11,877 bases of DNA, from the NCBI GenBank assembly GCA_910586745.1, contig CAJUJZ010000069.1, positions 1-11,877 on the forward strand, in the 5' to 3' direction. This DNA is from an uncultured Mucispirillum sp. GTDB taxonomy: Bacteria > Chrysiogenota > Deferribacteres > Deferribacterales > Mucispirillaceae. The position numbers and the translations under genes were made by a program. This document shows, piece by piece, positions 1 through 6,073 of this stretch. A model generated the notes under the pieces. It was not told where the DNA came from and made no database searches. It worked only from the letters and a program-made list of their open reading frames with translations. Each line of letters starts with the position of its first letter. The stretch's first letter is position 1.

Positions 1-164
1 TATATAACATAGTAATGAAAATCAATTTTTATGATTTTTTAGCTTTTTACATAAAATTTTAAGGTACATTTTTCTTCATTTAATACAAATTTTATACTTT
101 AAATTAATTAAGAATAATGATATAGTATACTTCTTTTTTAAATGTAAAATAATAAGGACATATA

Positions 165-1637
165 ATGGCAATAATTAATATAAACAAACAGTTTTTAAAA
201 ATACCATGGAGCAAAAGAGCATTTTTATACTATGTACTTCTTATGCTGAACACTTTTTTATACACTTTAATATTTGATGAACCTAGAATACAGCTTTTAA
301 ATTTAGACCAGTATAATACTGCACTTATAATTACACTGGCTGCACTTTTTAATCTTGTGCTGTTTTTTCTGCTTATGCTTTCTAAATGGGCATTTATTAT
401 TATAAATCCTGTATTATTTTATATAGGCTCAGTAGGTGCTGTATATGCTGATAAATTTCATCTTGATACAACAGAATACTCTGCAACTAAATTTTTGCTG
501 CATAACACAATAAAATCTTCTATTTCAGAAAACACTACTTATACAGTTTTTATTACACTTATGTTTTTACTTGGTCTTTCACTTGGTTTTGTAAGATTTT
601 TCTTTGCAAGAGATAAATCCGTTATCCGCAGAGGTCAGGTGTTTGCAGTAATATTTCTTATTTCTGTAATCTGCTATAATAATATTTATAATAACTTTAA
701 TCAGTTTACTTTACAGCCTTATGCATTTTTTAAAGGGGTGAAAAATTATACAATATCATATCTTTCATATAAATTTTCTGCAGATATTAGGCAGAATAAA
801 ATAAATGCTTCTAAAACTGATGATAATATAACAAGTGTTGTTATTTTAATAGATAAACTTTCTAATGCACCATTTAAACAGACAGGCTCTCAGATACATT
901 TAACAAACGGCAGTATCATAATATTTGATAATGTTACAACTGATTATGCAAATAATTACAGCACAAGAAGTGCGGTATTAACTGGTGCTGCAGCCGAAAA
1001 TATTAACGACATAAATAACAGTAAATCTTTTATAAGCGTATTTCAAAATGCAGGATATAATGTAGAATATTTTGCTGTTTATAATTCACTGCTTTCAAAA
1101 GATGCTCTTGCATATAATATTGTAAAAAATGATACTAAAAATATTACAGAAAAATACACAAACAACAGCCCTAACCTTTTTACTTCGCTTGCTTATATAA
1201 AAGAATTTACTGTAAAAAATAATGGCGGACTGTTTATTGTAAACGCAGAAGGCTCTGCCCCATTAATCAGCATGAGATATAAAGACTTTATAAATAATAA
1301 TACATCTGATGATGAATACTGCCAGTATATTGATTATATTGATGCCTATCTTTATGAAACTATTAAGCTTTTAAAAGATAAGAAAGCATTTATTATATTA
1401 CAGGGCCTAGAAGGTGAAAAATATAACAATGGATTATCTGAAAGCACGGATAGTTCATCTGCTATGATTGTATGGGTATCTGAAAAATTAAATCAAGAAT
1501 ATAATACTGCTGATATTATTTCTGCTCATAAAAATGATAAAGTATTAGATGATACTTTATTTAATACGCTTCCAGGCTGCTTTCAAATGGATAATGCAGT
1601 ATCTAATAATGGAAGAAATTTATGCAGAAAGAATTAA
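165..1637 (+). CDS. EptA-like phosphoethanolamine transferase homologue, apparently catalytically dead
   Basis: This 490-residue protein has the layout of the EptA/MCR lipid A phosphoethanolamine transferases: about five N-terminal membrane helices (roughly residues 18-36, 52-72, 76-95, 124-146, 157-173), then a sulfatase-like periplasmic domain. Family landmarks align by position: VVILID (225-230) with the first metal-site strand, FDNVT (254-258), EGSAPLISMRY (362-372) with the GSHGP..RYP segment, YIDAYLYETIKLLK (391-404), and SAMIVWVS (432-439) with the HVPMLLW segment. The functional residues differ. The metal-ligand Glu is Asp230, the nucleophilic Thr position falls near Asn264, the His of GSHGP is Ala365, the SDHGE metal site is LQGLEGE (412-418), and the His before VPM is Ser. 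AAGGA at 154-158 supports the ATG. It is shorter than typical EptA (about 540 residues). The frame is intact, so I read it as a pseudoenzyme or very diverged paralogue rather than a broken gene. The fold assignment is from aligned motifs by eye. Confidence 0.68.
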   Translation: MAIININKQFLKIPWSKRAFLYYVLLMLNTFLYTLIFDEPRIQLLNLDQYNTALIITLAALFNLVLFFLLMLSKWAFIIINPVLFYIGSVGAVYADKFHLDTTEYSATKFLLHNTIKSSISENTTYTVFITLMFLLGLSLGFVRFFFARDKSVIRRGQVFAVIFLISVICYNNIYNNFNQFTLQPYAFFKGVKNYTISYLSYKFSADIRQNKINASKTDDNITSVVILIDKLSNAPFKQTGSQIHLTNGSIIIFDNVTTDYANNYSTRSAVLTGAAAENINDINNSKSFISVFQNAGYNVEYFAVYNSLLSKDALAYNIVKNDTKNITEKYTNNSPNLFTSLAYIKEFTVKNNGGLFIVNAEGSAPLISMRYKDFINNNTSDDEYCQYIDYIDAYLYETIKLLKDKKAFIILQGLEGEKYNNGLSESTDSSSAMIVWVSEKLNQEYNTADIISAHKNDKVLDDTLFNTLPGCFQMDNAVSNNGRNLCRKN

Positions 1638-2116
1638 ATACTGCTGATATTTTAATTGAAAAATTAAATATGTCATCACATGCAGAAGGTGGATATTTTA
1701 GAAGATATTACCAGTCCAACCAGTATATTACAAAAGAAGACAACACTAAACGCAGAGCAGGAAGTGCAATATATTATCTTTTAAAAAAAGGTCAGTTTTC
1801 TGCATGGCATTCTATATTATCTGATGAAATATGGCATTATTATAAAGGCGGACTTTTAGAAATATATGAAATAAAAAAAGACGGCTCACTAATCTGCCAT
1901 AAACTTGGCGACAGCCTTATATATAATGATGCATCATACAGTGCTGTTATAGAAAGAGGAAGTATTTTTGCTGCAAGACTTATTGACGGAGAATATATAC
2001 TAACTGGGTGCAGCCTGCACCCAGAATTTTCTTACGATGATTTTATTCTTTATAAAAAAGAAGAAATGCTTTTAAAATATCCAAATCTCATTTCAATTAT
2101 TAATATGTTCTATTAA
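1622..2116 (+). CDS. Cupin_5 (DUF985) family protein
   Basis: This 164-residue protein matches the DUF985 / Cupin_5 family along its full length. Landmarks in order are HAEGGYFRR (20-28), GSAIYYLL (47-54), the central cupin motif AWHSILSDEIWHYYKGG (61-77) with His63, Glu69 and His72 as likely metal or ligand residues, and the C-terminal LTGCSLHPEF (127-136). The family is a small beta-barrel cupin, often dimeric; its substrate is generally unknown, so no reaction is assigned. The ATG lies inside the upstream transferase-like gene, giving a 16-nt overlap, with GGAAG about 8 nt ahead of it, so translational coupling is likely. Its stop overlaps by 4 nt the stop of the convergent permease gene. 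A GC-rich perfect hairpin (2004-2024) lies in the coding sequence near the 3' end. Confidence 0.85.
   Translation: MQKELNTADILIEKLNMSSHAEGGYFRRYYQSNQYITKEDNTKRRAGSAIYYLLKKGQFSAWHSILSDEIWHYYKGGLLEIYEIKKDGSLICHKLGDSLIYNDASYSAVIERGSIFAARLIDGEYILTGCSLHPEFSYDDFILYKKEEMLLKYPNLISIINMFY
2004..2024. other. Perfect GC-rich hairpin inside the cupin gene
   Basis: CTGGGTGCA (2004-2012) and TGCACCCAG (2016-2024) form a perfect 9-bp stem with a 3-nt loop, followed on the plus strand by AATTTT. It encodes the conserved GCSLHP segment, so amino-acid constraint explains part of it. It is very GC-rich for this window and lies 90 nt before a convergent overlap that leaves no room for an ordinary terminator. A role in attenuating transcription from either side is inference. 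Confidence 0.4.
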
Positions 2117-3051
2117 AATAAATAGTGAAATGAAGTTACATATAAAGGAAGTGCTATCATACTTACTACAAATGACCATACTGTAAGTATTGTAGAATAT
2201 TTGTAATTACAGCCATAATATTTACTTAATATTGTAACCTGATTCATTGCAGGCATTGCAGCCTGTAAAATATATACTTCCTGCCTGTCTGCATTAAACG
2301 ATGTAAAAAACATCATAATCAAAAGAACAGCAGCTGGTGAAGCAATAAACCTGCCTATCATTACAGCCCAGAAATCTTTTGTAATTTTAAAATCAGATAA
2401 CTTCATCTCTGCAAATACCATACCTATAAATAATGTGGCAAGTGGTGAAGTCATACTTCCAAGCATACTTGCTGGTTTTTGCAGCATTTCAGGCAGCTTA
2501 AAGCCAATAAGAACAAATATTACTGCTACCACTGTTGCTGTTAAAGATGGCGTTACAAGTGCCTTTAAATTAATACCGCCTTTACTGCTTCCTGATGATT
2601 TTTGCAGAGAATAAACACCAAGTGTCCAGAACAGAATTGTATTTGCAATATAGTATTCAAGAACATAGGCAGCAGAACTATCTCCAAATAATGCCTGATT
2701 TACAGGAAGCCCAATAAATACAACATTAGAATAAACAAACAGAGCTAAAAATACACCCATATTTTCCTTTTTTACTTTAAAAAGCCTGGCTGTTATATAG
2801 CCTATAGGATAGAGAACTGCAGTTGCTATTAATGCAACTAAAATACCGCCAGCTGATTCCATAAACTGTGCTTTAGTAAACTGGTAAGGAAGTGCTGATA
2901 AAATATAAGCTGGAAATGTTAGATTAACAACAAGCCATGCTATGCGTGAACCAAACTCTGTAGATAAAATTTCTTTTTTTGTAAGAATGTAACCTACTGC
3001 GATTAATAAATATACAGATATAATACTTTGAATAGAATCTAAAAAGCTCAT
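2113..3051 (-). CDS. AEC family (auxin efflux carrier-like) permease
   Basis: This 312-residue protein is almost wholly hydrophobic and reads as ten membrane helices in two halves of five, separated by a polar loop at about 150-163 (KSSGSSKGG). That is the usual length and layout of the AEC superfamily. Conserved features include the N-half FVYSNVVFIGLPV (105-117), the NLTFPAYILSAL segment (43-54), and the C-half AAMPAMNQVTILSKYYG (264-280) followed by a terminal helix ending in ALPL. Characterised bacterial members export or import small carboxylates or amino-acid-like anions; the substrate cannot be read from the sequence. The ATG is preceded by AAGG (3057-3060, complement) at a normal distance. 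It lies 74 nt downstream of the glycosylase gene on the same strand and could be co-transcribed with it. The 3' end overlaps the convergent cupin gene by 4 nt. Confidence 0.85.
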   Translation of the reverse strand: MSFLDSIQSIISVYLLIAVGYILTKKEILSTEFGSRIAWLVVNLTFPAYILSALPYQFTKAQFMESAGGILVALIATAVLYPIGYITARLFKVKKENMGVFLALFVYSNVVFIGLPVNQALFGDSSAAYVLEYYIANTILFWTLGVYSLQKSSGSSKGGINLKALVTPSLTATVVAVIFVLIGFKLPEMLQKPASMLGSMTSPLATLFIGMVFAEMKLSDFKITKDFWAVMIGRFIASPAAVLLIMMFFTSFNADRQEVYILQAAMPAMNQVTILSKYYGCNYKYSTILTVWSFVVSMIALPLYVTSFHYLF

Positions 3052-3125
3052 ATAAACCTTCTTATGTCTTTTAAATTTTTGCCTATTTGTATTAATACTC
3101 TTTTTTTATAAAATCAAGAAAAAAT

Positions 3126-3740
3126 TTAATAAAATTTACATCTGCCTTTTGTTGCATATTTTATATATGTTTTATCCAGATATCTATATGGTAATAAAAG
3201 CTTATCTCTGTCTTTTGGAATGCCAAGTCTTGATGTAATAACTATATTTTCAGGTATATATCCAGTATCTTCAATATACAGTTCACTATTAAACTGTTTT
3301 TTATCCCATAATGCTCTATCAATTATTAAACTTTTACAAAGTAATGTCTGACCTGAAGCAAGATAATATATATCTCTTAATTTATCATTCTTTTTATTTA
3401 TCTGCTGCATAAAAGAAAGTGTATCCATATCATTATCAAGAAAGCATATACCAGATTTGATAAGCACAGCATCACCTTCCCCTAATGCACTAATATTAAA
3501 TGATGCTCCTGCTCTGCTGTGATACATATATATAGTACCTGCATCCATAAACATAGCAGCACAACTTAAAGAATAACCAAGACTTGAATGACTTGCAGAT
3601 TCTGCTTTAGAATATGCTTCTGTTTCTATAATTCTTGCCTTTAATATAAAATTATCTATTTTTCTGCATAATACTTTTCCAAGCAGCGATTTAGCAAGTG
3701 TTAAAACATCTTTTTTAAAAAAATTTTTATCTAATATCAT
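3126..3740 (-). CDS. 3-methyladenine DNA glycosylase, AAG/MPG family
   Basis: This 204-residue protein fits the AAG/MPG family of monofunctional glycosylases that remove alkylated purines such as 3-methyladenine during base excision repair. Features in order are the N-terminal FFKKDVLTLAKSLLGKVL (7-24), the active-site strand IIETEAYSKAESASH (37-51) with Glu41 as general base and Tyr43 and His51 equivalent to human Tyr127 and His136, AGTIYMYHSRAGASFNIS (67-84) with the conserved Asn82, GDAVLIKSG (89-97), ASGQTLLC (128-135) in place of the usual GPGxL, and the C-terminal SRLGIP (170-175) and PYRY (184-187). The usual Arg after the VLI strand (human Arg182) is Lys95, a conservative change. It lies 26 nt downstream of the DUF3781 gene, and the ribosome-binding site is weak (TGGG), so the two may be coupled. 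Family assignment is confident; substrate range is inferred. Confidence 0.85.
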   Translation of the reverse strand: MILDKNFFKKDVLTLAKSLLGKVLCRKIDNFILKARIIETEAYSKAESASHSSLGYSLSCAAMFMDAGTIYMYHSRAGASFNISALGEGDAVLIKSGICFLDNDMDTLSFMQQINKKNDKLRDIYYLASGQTLLCKSLIIDRALWDKKQFNSELYIEDTGYIPENIVITSRLGIPKDRDKLLLPYRYLDKTYIKYATKGRCKFY

Positions 3741-3766
3741 TAAAAAACCCAGAACTACACTATATT

Positions 3767-4015
3767 TTATATCCTTTTTTTATGTGCAGTAATAATAGTA
3801 AAGCTGCTTGCATTAACAGTTATAATAAAGTCATCAAAAGATATATATAAATTCTTGCCTCTTCTAAATGTGTTAGTCTTTTTTTGAGATATTTGTTTTT
3901 TACACCATTCAATAACATCATCACAATCATTTAAAGATAAATTCTTTTTTATTCTAATGATACCAAGTTTTGTAGTATGTAATTTTTCCAGATTTATTAA
4001 TAATTCCTTTTCCAT
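3767..4015 (-). CDS. DUF3781 family small protein
   Basis: This 82-residue protein matches what I recall of the DUF3781 family over its whole length: KLHTTKLG (11-18), RIKKNL (21-26), DVIEWCKK (33-40), RRGKNLY (51-57) and the C-terminal ITVNASSFTIITAHK (65-79). It has no signal peptide or membrane segment and is probably cytoplasmic. The family has no established function that I know of. The strongly conserved basic and His-containing motifs hint at a binding role, but that is speculation. An AAGGGA Shine-Dalgarno sequence lies just upstream of the ATG. It is the first gene of the minus-strand run with the glycosylase and permease, and is divergent from the first PepSY-like gene across a 207-nt spacer. 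Confidence 0.75.
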   Translation of the reverse strand: MEKELLINLEKLHTTKLGIIRIKKNLSLNDCDDVIEWCKKQISQKKTNTFRRGKNLYISFDDFIITVNASSFTIITAHKKRI

Positions 4016-4143
4016 ATTACATTCCCTTATATAATGCTTATTAATATTATCTTATATTATGCTACAATACAACAAAAATCTACTATAATATTGATAAATA
4101 ATATAATTATGCCGTTATATCTGTATTTTTAAAAAAATAAATA

Positions 4144-4186
4144 TTTTTTTGTAACTTTTATTTTCCTGCTGCAACATATAAAACAT
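4144..4186 (+). promoter_or_regulatory. Upstream block shared with the second PepSY-like gene
   Basis: Seven T residues and GTAACT (4144-4156) are followed by about 30 nt that align without gaps to 5218-5261 upstream of the second PepSY-like gene: 34 of 44 positions agree by eye, including CTGC.AC and the A-rich tract at 4178-4183. It ends about 36 nt before the start codon. It may contain the promoter (TTGTAA as -35, TATAAA as -10), but that spacing is 22 nt, so a regulator-dependent promoter or operator is equally possible. Confidence 0.45.
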
Positions 4187-4222
4187 AAGAAGCAAATAAC
4201 AAATAAAAAAAGGAGCAATCTT

Positions 4223-4645
4223 ATGAAAAAACTATTTGTAACATTTTTTACAACAGTCATCTCACTGTTTGCACTTACTGCATTTGCTGCTGATATGCTT
4301 ATCCAGCCAAATCAGCTGCCACAAAACTCCCAACAATTTATAAGCAAAACTTTTAAAAATGCAAATATTGTTGCAGCTAAAAGGGATAAAGACAGTTTTG
4401 AAGCTATCCTCAATACTGGTGCAAAAATTGAGTTCAATTTAAACGGTGAATGGAATGAAATAGAAGCTTATTCAGCACTTCCTGATGGTCTTCTTCCTGT
4501 AGCAGTTGAAAAAGCAGCTAAAAGTCAGGGTGGTCAAATCATTAAAATAGACAAAGATTTTGGATATTTTGATGTAAAATTAAACAACAATCTTGAACTT
4601 AAAATTGATATGAATGGTAATATCTTAAAAAGAGAAATTGACTAA
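4223..4645 (+). CDS. PepSY-like periplasmic protein, copy 1
   Basis: This 140-residue protein has a clear signal peptide (MKK, hydrophobic core, AFA-AD around residue 22) and a mature part made of two PepSY-like units. The first has the typical LPQNSQQFISKTF (32-44) start, then SFEAILNTGAKIEFNLNGEWNEI (58-80), the G..IEF...G.W.EI signature. The second runs LPVAVEKAAK (91-100) to YFDVKLNNNLELKIDMNGNI (115-134). This fits the 'putative beta-lactamase-inhibitor-like, PepSY-like' family (PF11396), whose true role is unsettled. AGGAG at 4211-4215 with a 7-nt gap sets the ATG. It is monocistronic, with a strong terminator right after it. The copy at 5307 has the same length and architecture but is clearly diverged, so the duplication is not recent. 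A periplasmic location is inferred from the signal peptide. Confidence 0.8.
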   Translation: MKKLFVTFFTTVISLFALTAFAADMLIQPNQLPQNSQQFISKTFKNANIVAAKRDKDSFEAILNTGAKIEFNLNGEWNEIEAYSALPDGLLPVAVEKAAKSQGGQIIKIDKDFGYFDVKLNNNLELKIDMNGNILKREID

Positions 4646-4674
4646 CCCTTATCCCTTTAATATATAACCTATCC

Positions 4675-4708
4675 GCCTGTTTCCACTTTTGGAAGCAGGC
4701 ATTTTTTT
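4675..4708 (+). terminator. Rho-independent terminator of PepSY-like copy 1
   Basis: GCCTGTTTCCA (4675-4685) pairs with TGGAAGCAGGC (4690-4700) in an 11-bp stem with one G-T pair and a 4-nt loop, followed by seven T residues (4702-4708). It begins 29 nt after the stop codon. Confidence 0.9.
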
Positions 4709-4736
4709 ATAAAGTTCATATCGCATAGTCAGAAAA

Positions 4737-4860
4737 AGTATCCTTGTAAGAAAATTATCATAATTATATTGTTATTGCACAGCTGACAATAACATAGATG
4801 TTATAATTATATCATACTGAGACTAAGGCGAAGTATTACAAGAAAAGAAGCAGGATACTT
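4737..4860. repeat. Cluster of nested inverted repeats in repeat A
   Basis: TGTTATTG (4770-4777) pairs perfectly with CAATAACA (4787-4794), and flanking ATAATTATA-type arms extend this. AAGTATCCT (4736-4744) is complementary to AGGATACTT (4852-4860). GCGAAGTAT (4829-4836 region) faces ATACTTCG (4855-4862). Together they could fold the whole stretch into a branched structure. Whether it is transcribed cannot be seen. Confidence 0.5.
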
Positions 4861-4883
4861 CGTCTGAAAGTGAGCAGTAGATG

Positions 4884-4976
4884 AACTTGTTTCGGCAGAG
4901 TATGATTTAAAAAATACAAGGGAAGCATCTTCTGCAACACAAGGACTTTCCAAGCGAGCAGCACAGTATTTTTTAA
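4884..4976 (+). repeat. Repeat module X, copy A
   Basis: Positions 4884-4921 match 6023-6060 at 34 of 38 positions, the four differences all being transitions. The module contains TTAAAAAATAC (4907-4917), whose exact reverse complement GTATTTTTTAA lies at 4966-4976. The 48-nt interior (4918-4965) is absent from copy B, which has only 6 nt there. Confidence 0.7.
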
Positions 4977-4990
4977 TATAAACTTATTAA

Positions 4991-5039
4991 GTCATTTTGA
5001 GCCTGATTTTTAAAGACAAAAAATCTAAATTATATATTA
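4991..5039 (+). repeat. Repeat module Y, copy A
   Basis: This stretch of about 49 nt is nearly identical to 5896-5946 in the same orientation: GTCATTTT, one change, AGCCTGATT, then AAAGAC, AAAAATCTAAATTATATAT. It upholds the direct-repeat flanking of the second PepSY-like gene. It resembles the short TCATTyTGAG...AAtCT intergenic repeats seen in various bacterial genomes, but that comparison is from memory. Confidence 0.75.
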
Positions 5040-5217
5040 CAGTAGTGCATAAATCCAAAAATGTAAAAAAATACACCAATCTTAAAACAGTATTAAAAAT
5101 TATTAGTGAAATGATTTTTAATAAAATGAGCAAAATAAATAGATTATTACATTTATTTATAATCATAAATATCCATCCTTTTAAACCTTAAAAAACATAT
5201 TAAAAATATAAAAACAG

Positions 5218-5261
5218 TTTTTTTGTAACTATTTTATTTCAACTGCGACTAATAAAATATA
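5218..5261 (+). promoter_or_regulatory. Upstream block shared with the first PepSY-like gene
   Basis: The sequence TTTTTTTGTAACT (5218-5230) and the following 31 nt align without gaps to 4144-4187 ahead of copy 1. The block lies 45 nt or more before the start codon. The shared GTAACT and CTGC.AC positions are the best candidates for a common regulator site or promoter; which of these it is cannot be decided from two copies. Confidence 0.45.
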
Positions 5262-5279
5262 AAGTAAAGATATAAAAGG

Positions 5280-5294
5280 TTTTAAGCCTTAAAA
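5280..5294 (+). promoter_or_regulatory. Palindrome abutting the ribosome-binding site
   Basis: TTTTAAG-C-CTTAAAA is a perfect 7-bp inverted repeat around one base, and its last base is the first A of the AGGAG (5294-5298) that serves the ATG at 5307. It could be an operator or a small RNA structure next to the ribosome-binding site. Copy 1 has no counterpart. In so AT-rich a sequence chance is possible. Confidence 0.3.
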
Positions 5295-5306
5295 GGAGTT
5301 ATATTT

Positions 5307-5729
5307 ATGAAAAAAATCTTAGTTTTAACAGCAGTATTTTTAATGACAGCAAGTCTTGCATTTGCAGATATGGTAATTGCACCTGATGCACTGCCTGCAA
5401 ATGTAAAACAATTTATTCAGAATAATTTTCCTACTTCTAGTATTATGTTTGCAGAGCAGGATTATAATAGTATTGAGGTAAAATTAAATACAGGTGTAGA
5501 AGTTGAATTTTATACAAATGGTGATTGGAAAGAAATTAAAGCATATCAAAACTTTCCAACAGCAGTTTTACCTGCCCCAGTTGCAGATGCAGTAAAAAAT
5601 GCTCATCCTCAGGCTTTTATTATAAAAGCAGAAAAAACATGGAATGGTTTTGAAATAAAAACAAGTAATATGATGGAAATATATATTACTGCAAATGGTC
5701 AAATAATGGGACAAAAATTTGACGACTAA
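5307..5729 (+). CDS. PepSY-like periplasmic protein, copy 2
   Basis: This 140-residue paralogue of the protein at 4223 has a signal peptide ending in SLAFA-DM (cleavage near residue 20) and the same two-unit body. Unit one is ALPANVKQFIQNNFP (28-42) to IEVKLNTGVEVEFYTNGDWKEI (56-77); unit two is LPAPVADAVKNAHPQ (88-102) to FEIKTSNMMEIYITANGQI (115-133). It fits the PepSY-like PF11396 group of small exported proteins; function is not established, and protein binding or peptidase inhibition is only suggested by the family name. AGGAG at 5294-5298, 8 nt before the ATG, fixes the start. The gene has its own terminator and sits between direct copies of repeat module Y, so promoter, gene and terminator form a self-contained cassette. 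Confidence 0.8.
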   Translation: MKKILVLTAVFLMTASLAFADMVIAPDALPANVKQFIQNNFPTSSIMFAEQDYNSIEVKLNTGVEVEFYTNGDWKEIKAYQNFPTAVLPAPVADAVKNAHPQAFIIKAEKTWNGFEIKTSNMMEIYITANGQIMGQKFDD

Positions 5730-5753
5730 TATTTTAAAAGATAGTATAATCAC

Positions 5754-5783
5754 AACTACCCGTTAAACAACGGGTAGTTTTTT
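5754..5783 (+). terminator. Rho-independent terminator of PepSY-like copy 2
   Basis: AACTACCCGTT (5754-5764) pairs perfectly with AACGGGTAGTT (5769-5779) around a 4-nt AAAC loop, and the T run continues to 5783. It lies 24 nt after the stop codon. Confidence 0.92.
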
Positions 5784-5895
5784 AGGCTATAATTCACTAT
5801 CACTTGCAGTGTTTATTGGTGCTGACTTATTAAAATCACATCGCAGTAATTATCATTTATAACTAACTGGACTTACCCAGAAACTTTGTATACCA

Positions 5896-5981
5896 GTCAT
5901 TTTAAGCCTGATTGTAAAGACGAAAAATCTAAATTATATATAATTACATTTAGATACTTTGCCTTTCAGGCTCAATAAGAC
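5896..5981. repeat. Repeat module Y, copy B, with inverted partner Y'
   Basis: Module Y (5896-5946) is the direct partner of 4991-5039. It is followed at 5952-5981 by a partly matching reverse complement: the complement of 5952-5981 reads GTCTTATTGAGCCTGAAAGG then CAAAGTATCT, against GTCATTTTAAGCCTGATTG then TAAAGACGAAAAATCT at 5896-5930. The two arms could form an imperfect stem of about 30 bp around an AT-rich loop of about 20 nt. This resembles a miniature palindromic element. Confidence 0.6.
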
Positions 5982-6022
5982 ACGGATGCAGGCTCAGAAC
6001 TAGCTTTAGTAAGCTATAGACA

Positions 6023-6073
6023 AACTTGTTTTGGTAAAGTGTGATTTAAAAAATACAAGGATGTATTTTTTAA
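6023..6073 (+). repeat. Repeat module X, copy B, with hairpin
   Basis: Positions 6023-6060 match 4884-4921 at 34 of 38 positions. TTAAAAAATAC (6046-6056) and GTATTTTTTAA (6063-6073) form a perfect 11-bp stem with a 6-nt loop. A smaller hairpin, TAGCTT/AAGCTA, lies just upstream (6001-6016). The AT-only stem with a T run could weakly terminate transcription on either strand, but no gene ends beside it. Confidence 0.65.

Larger units (their letters stand above)
4709..5217. other. Gene-free region holding composite repeat A
   Basis: No credible protein gene is present. The region carries the first copy of a composite intergenic repeat (about 4737-5039), with several inverted repeats and a stretch less AT-rich than its surroundings (about 4812-4965). 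From 5040 to 5217 it is plain A/T-rich sequence with nothing I can identify. Confidence 0.6.

Noticed and set aside
4060..4143. Promoter for the minus-strand DUF3781 gene
   Set aside because: A TTGTAT-17-TAATAT pairing can be drawn, but similar weak matches occur by chance throughout such AT-rich sequence.
4997..5191. Open frame of 64 codons on the plus strand
   Set aside because: It begins with a TTG inside repeat module Y, has no ribosome-binding site and is Lys/Ile/Asn-rich as expected of random AT-rich DNA.
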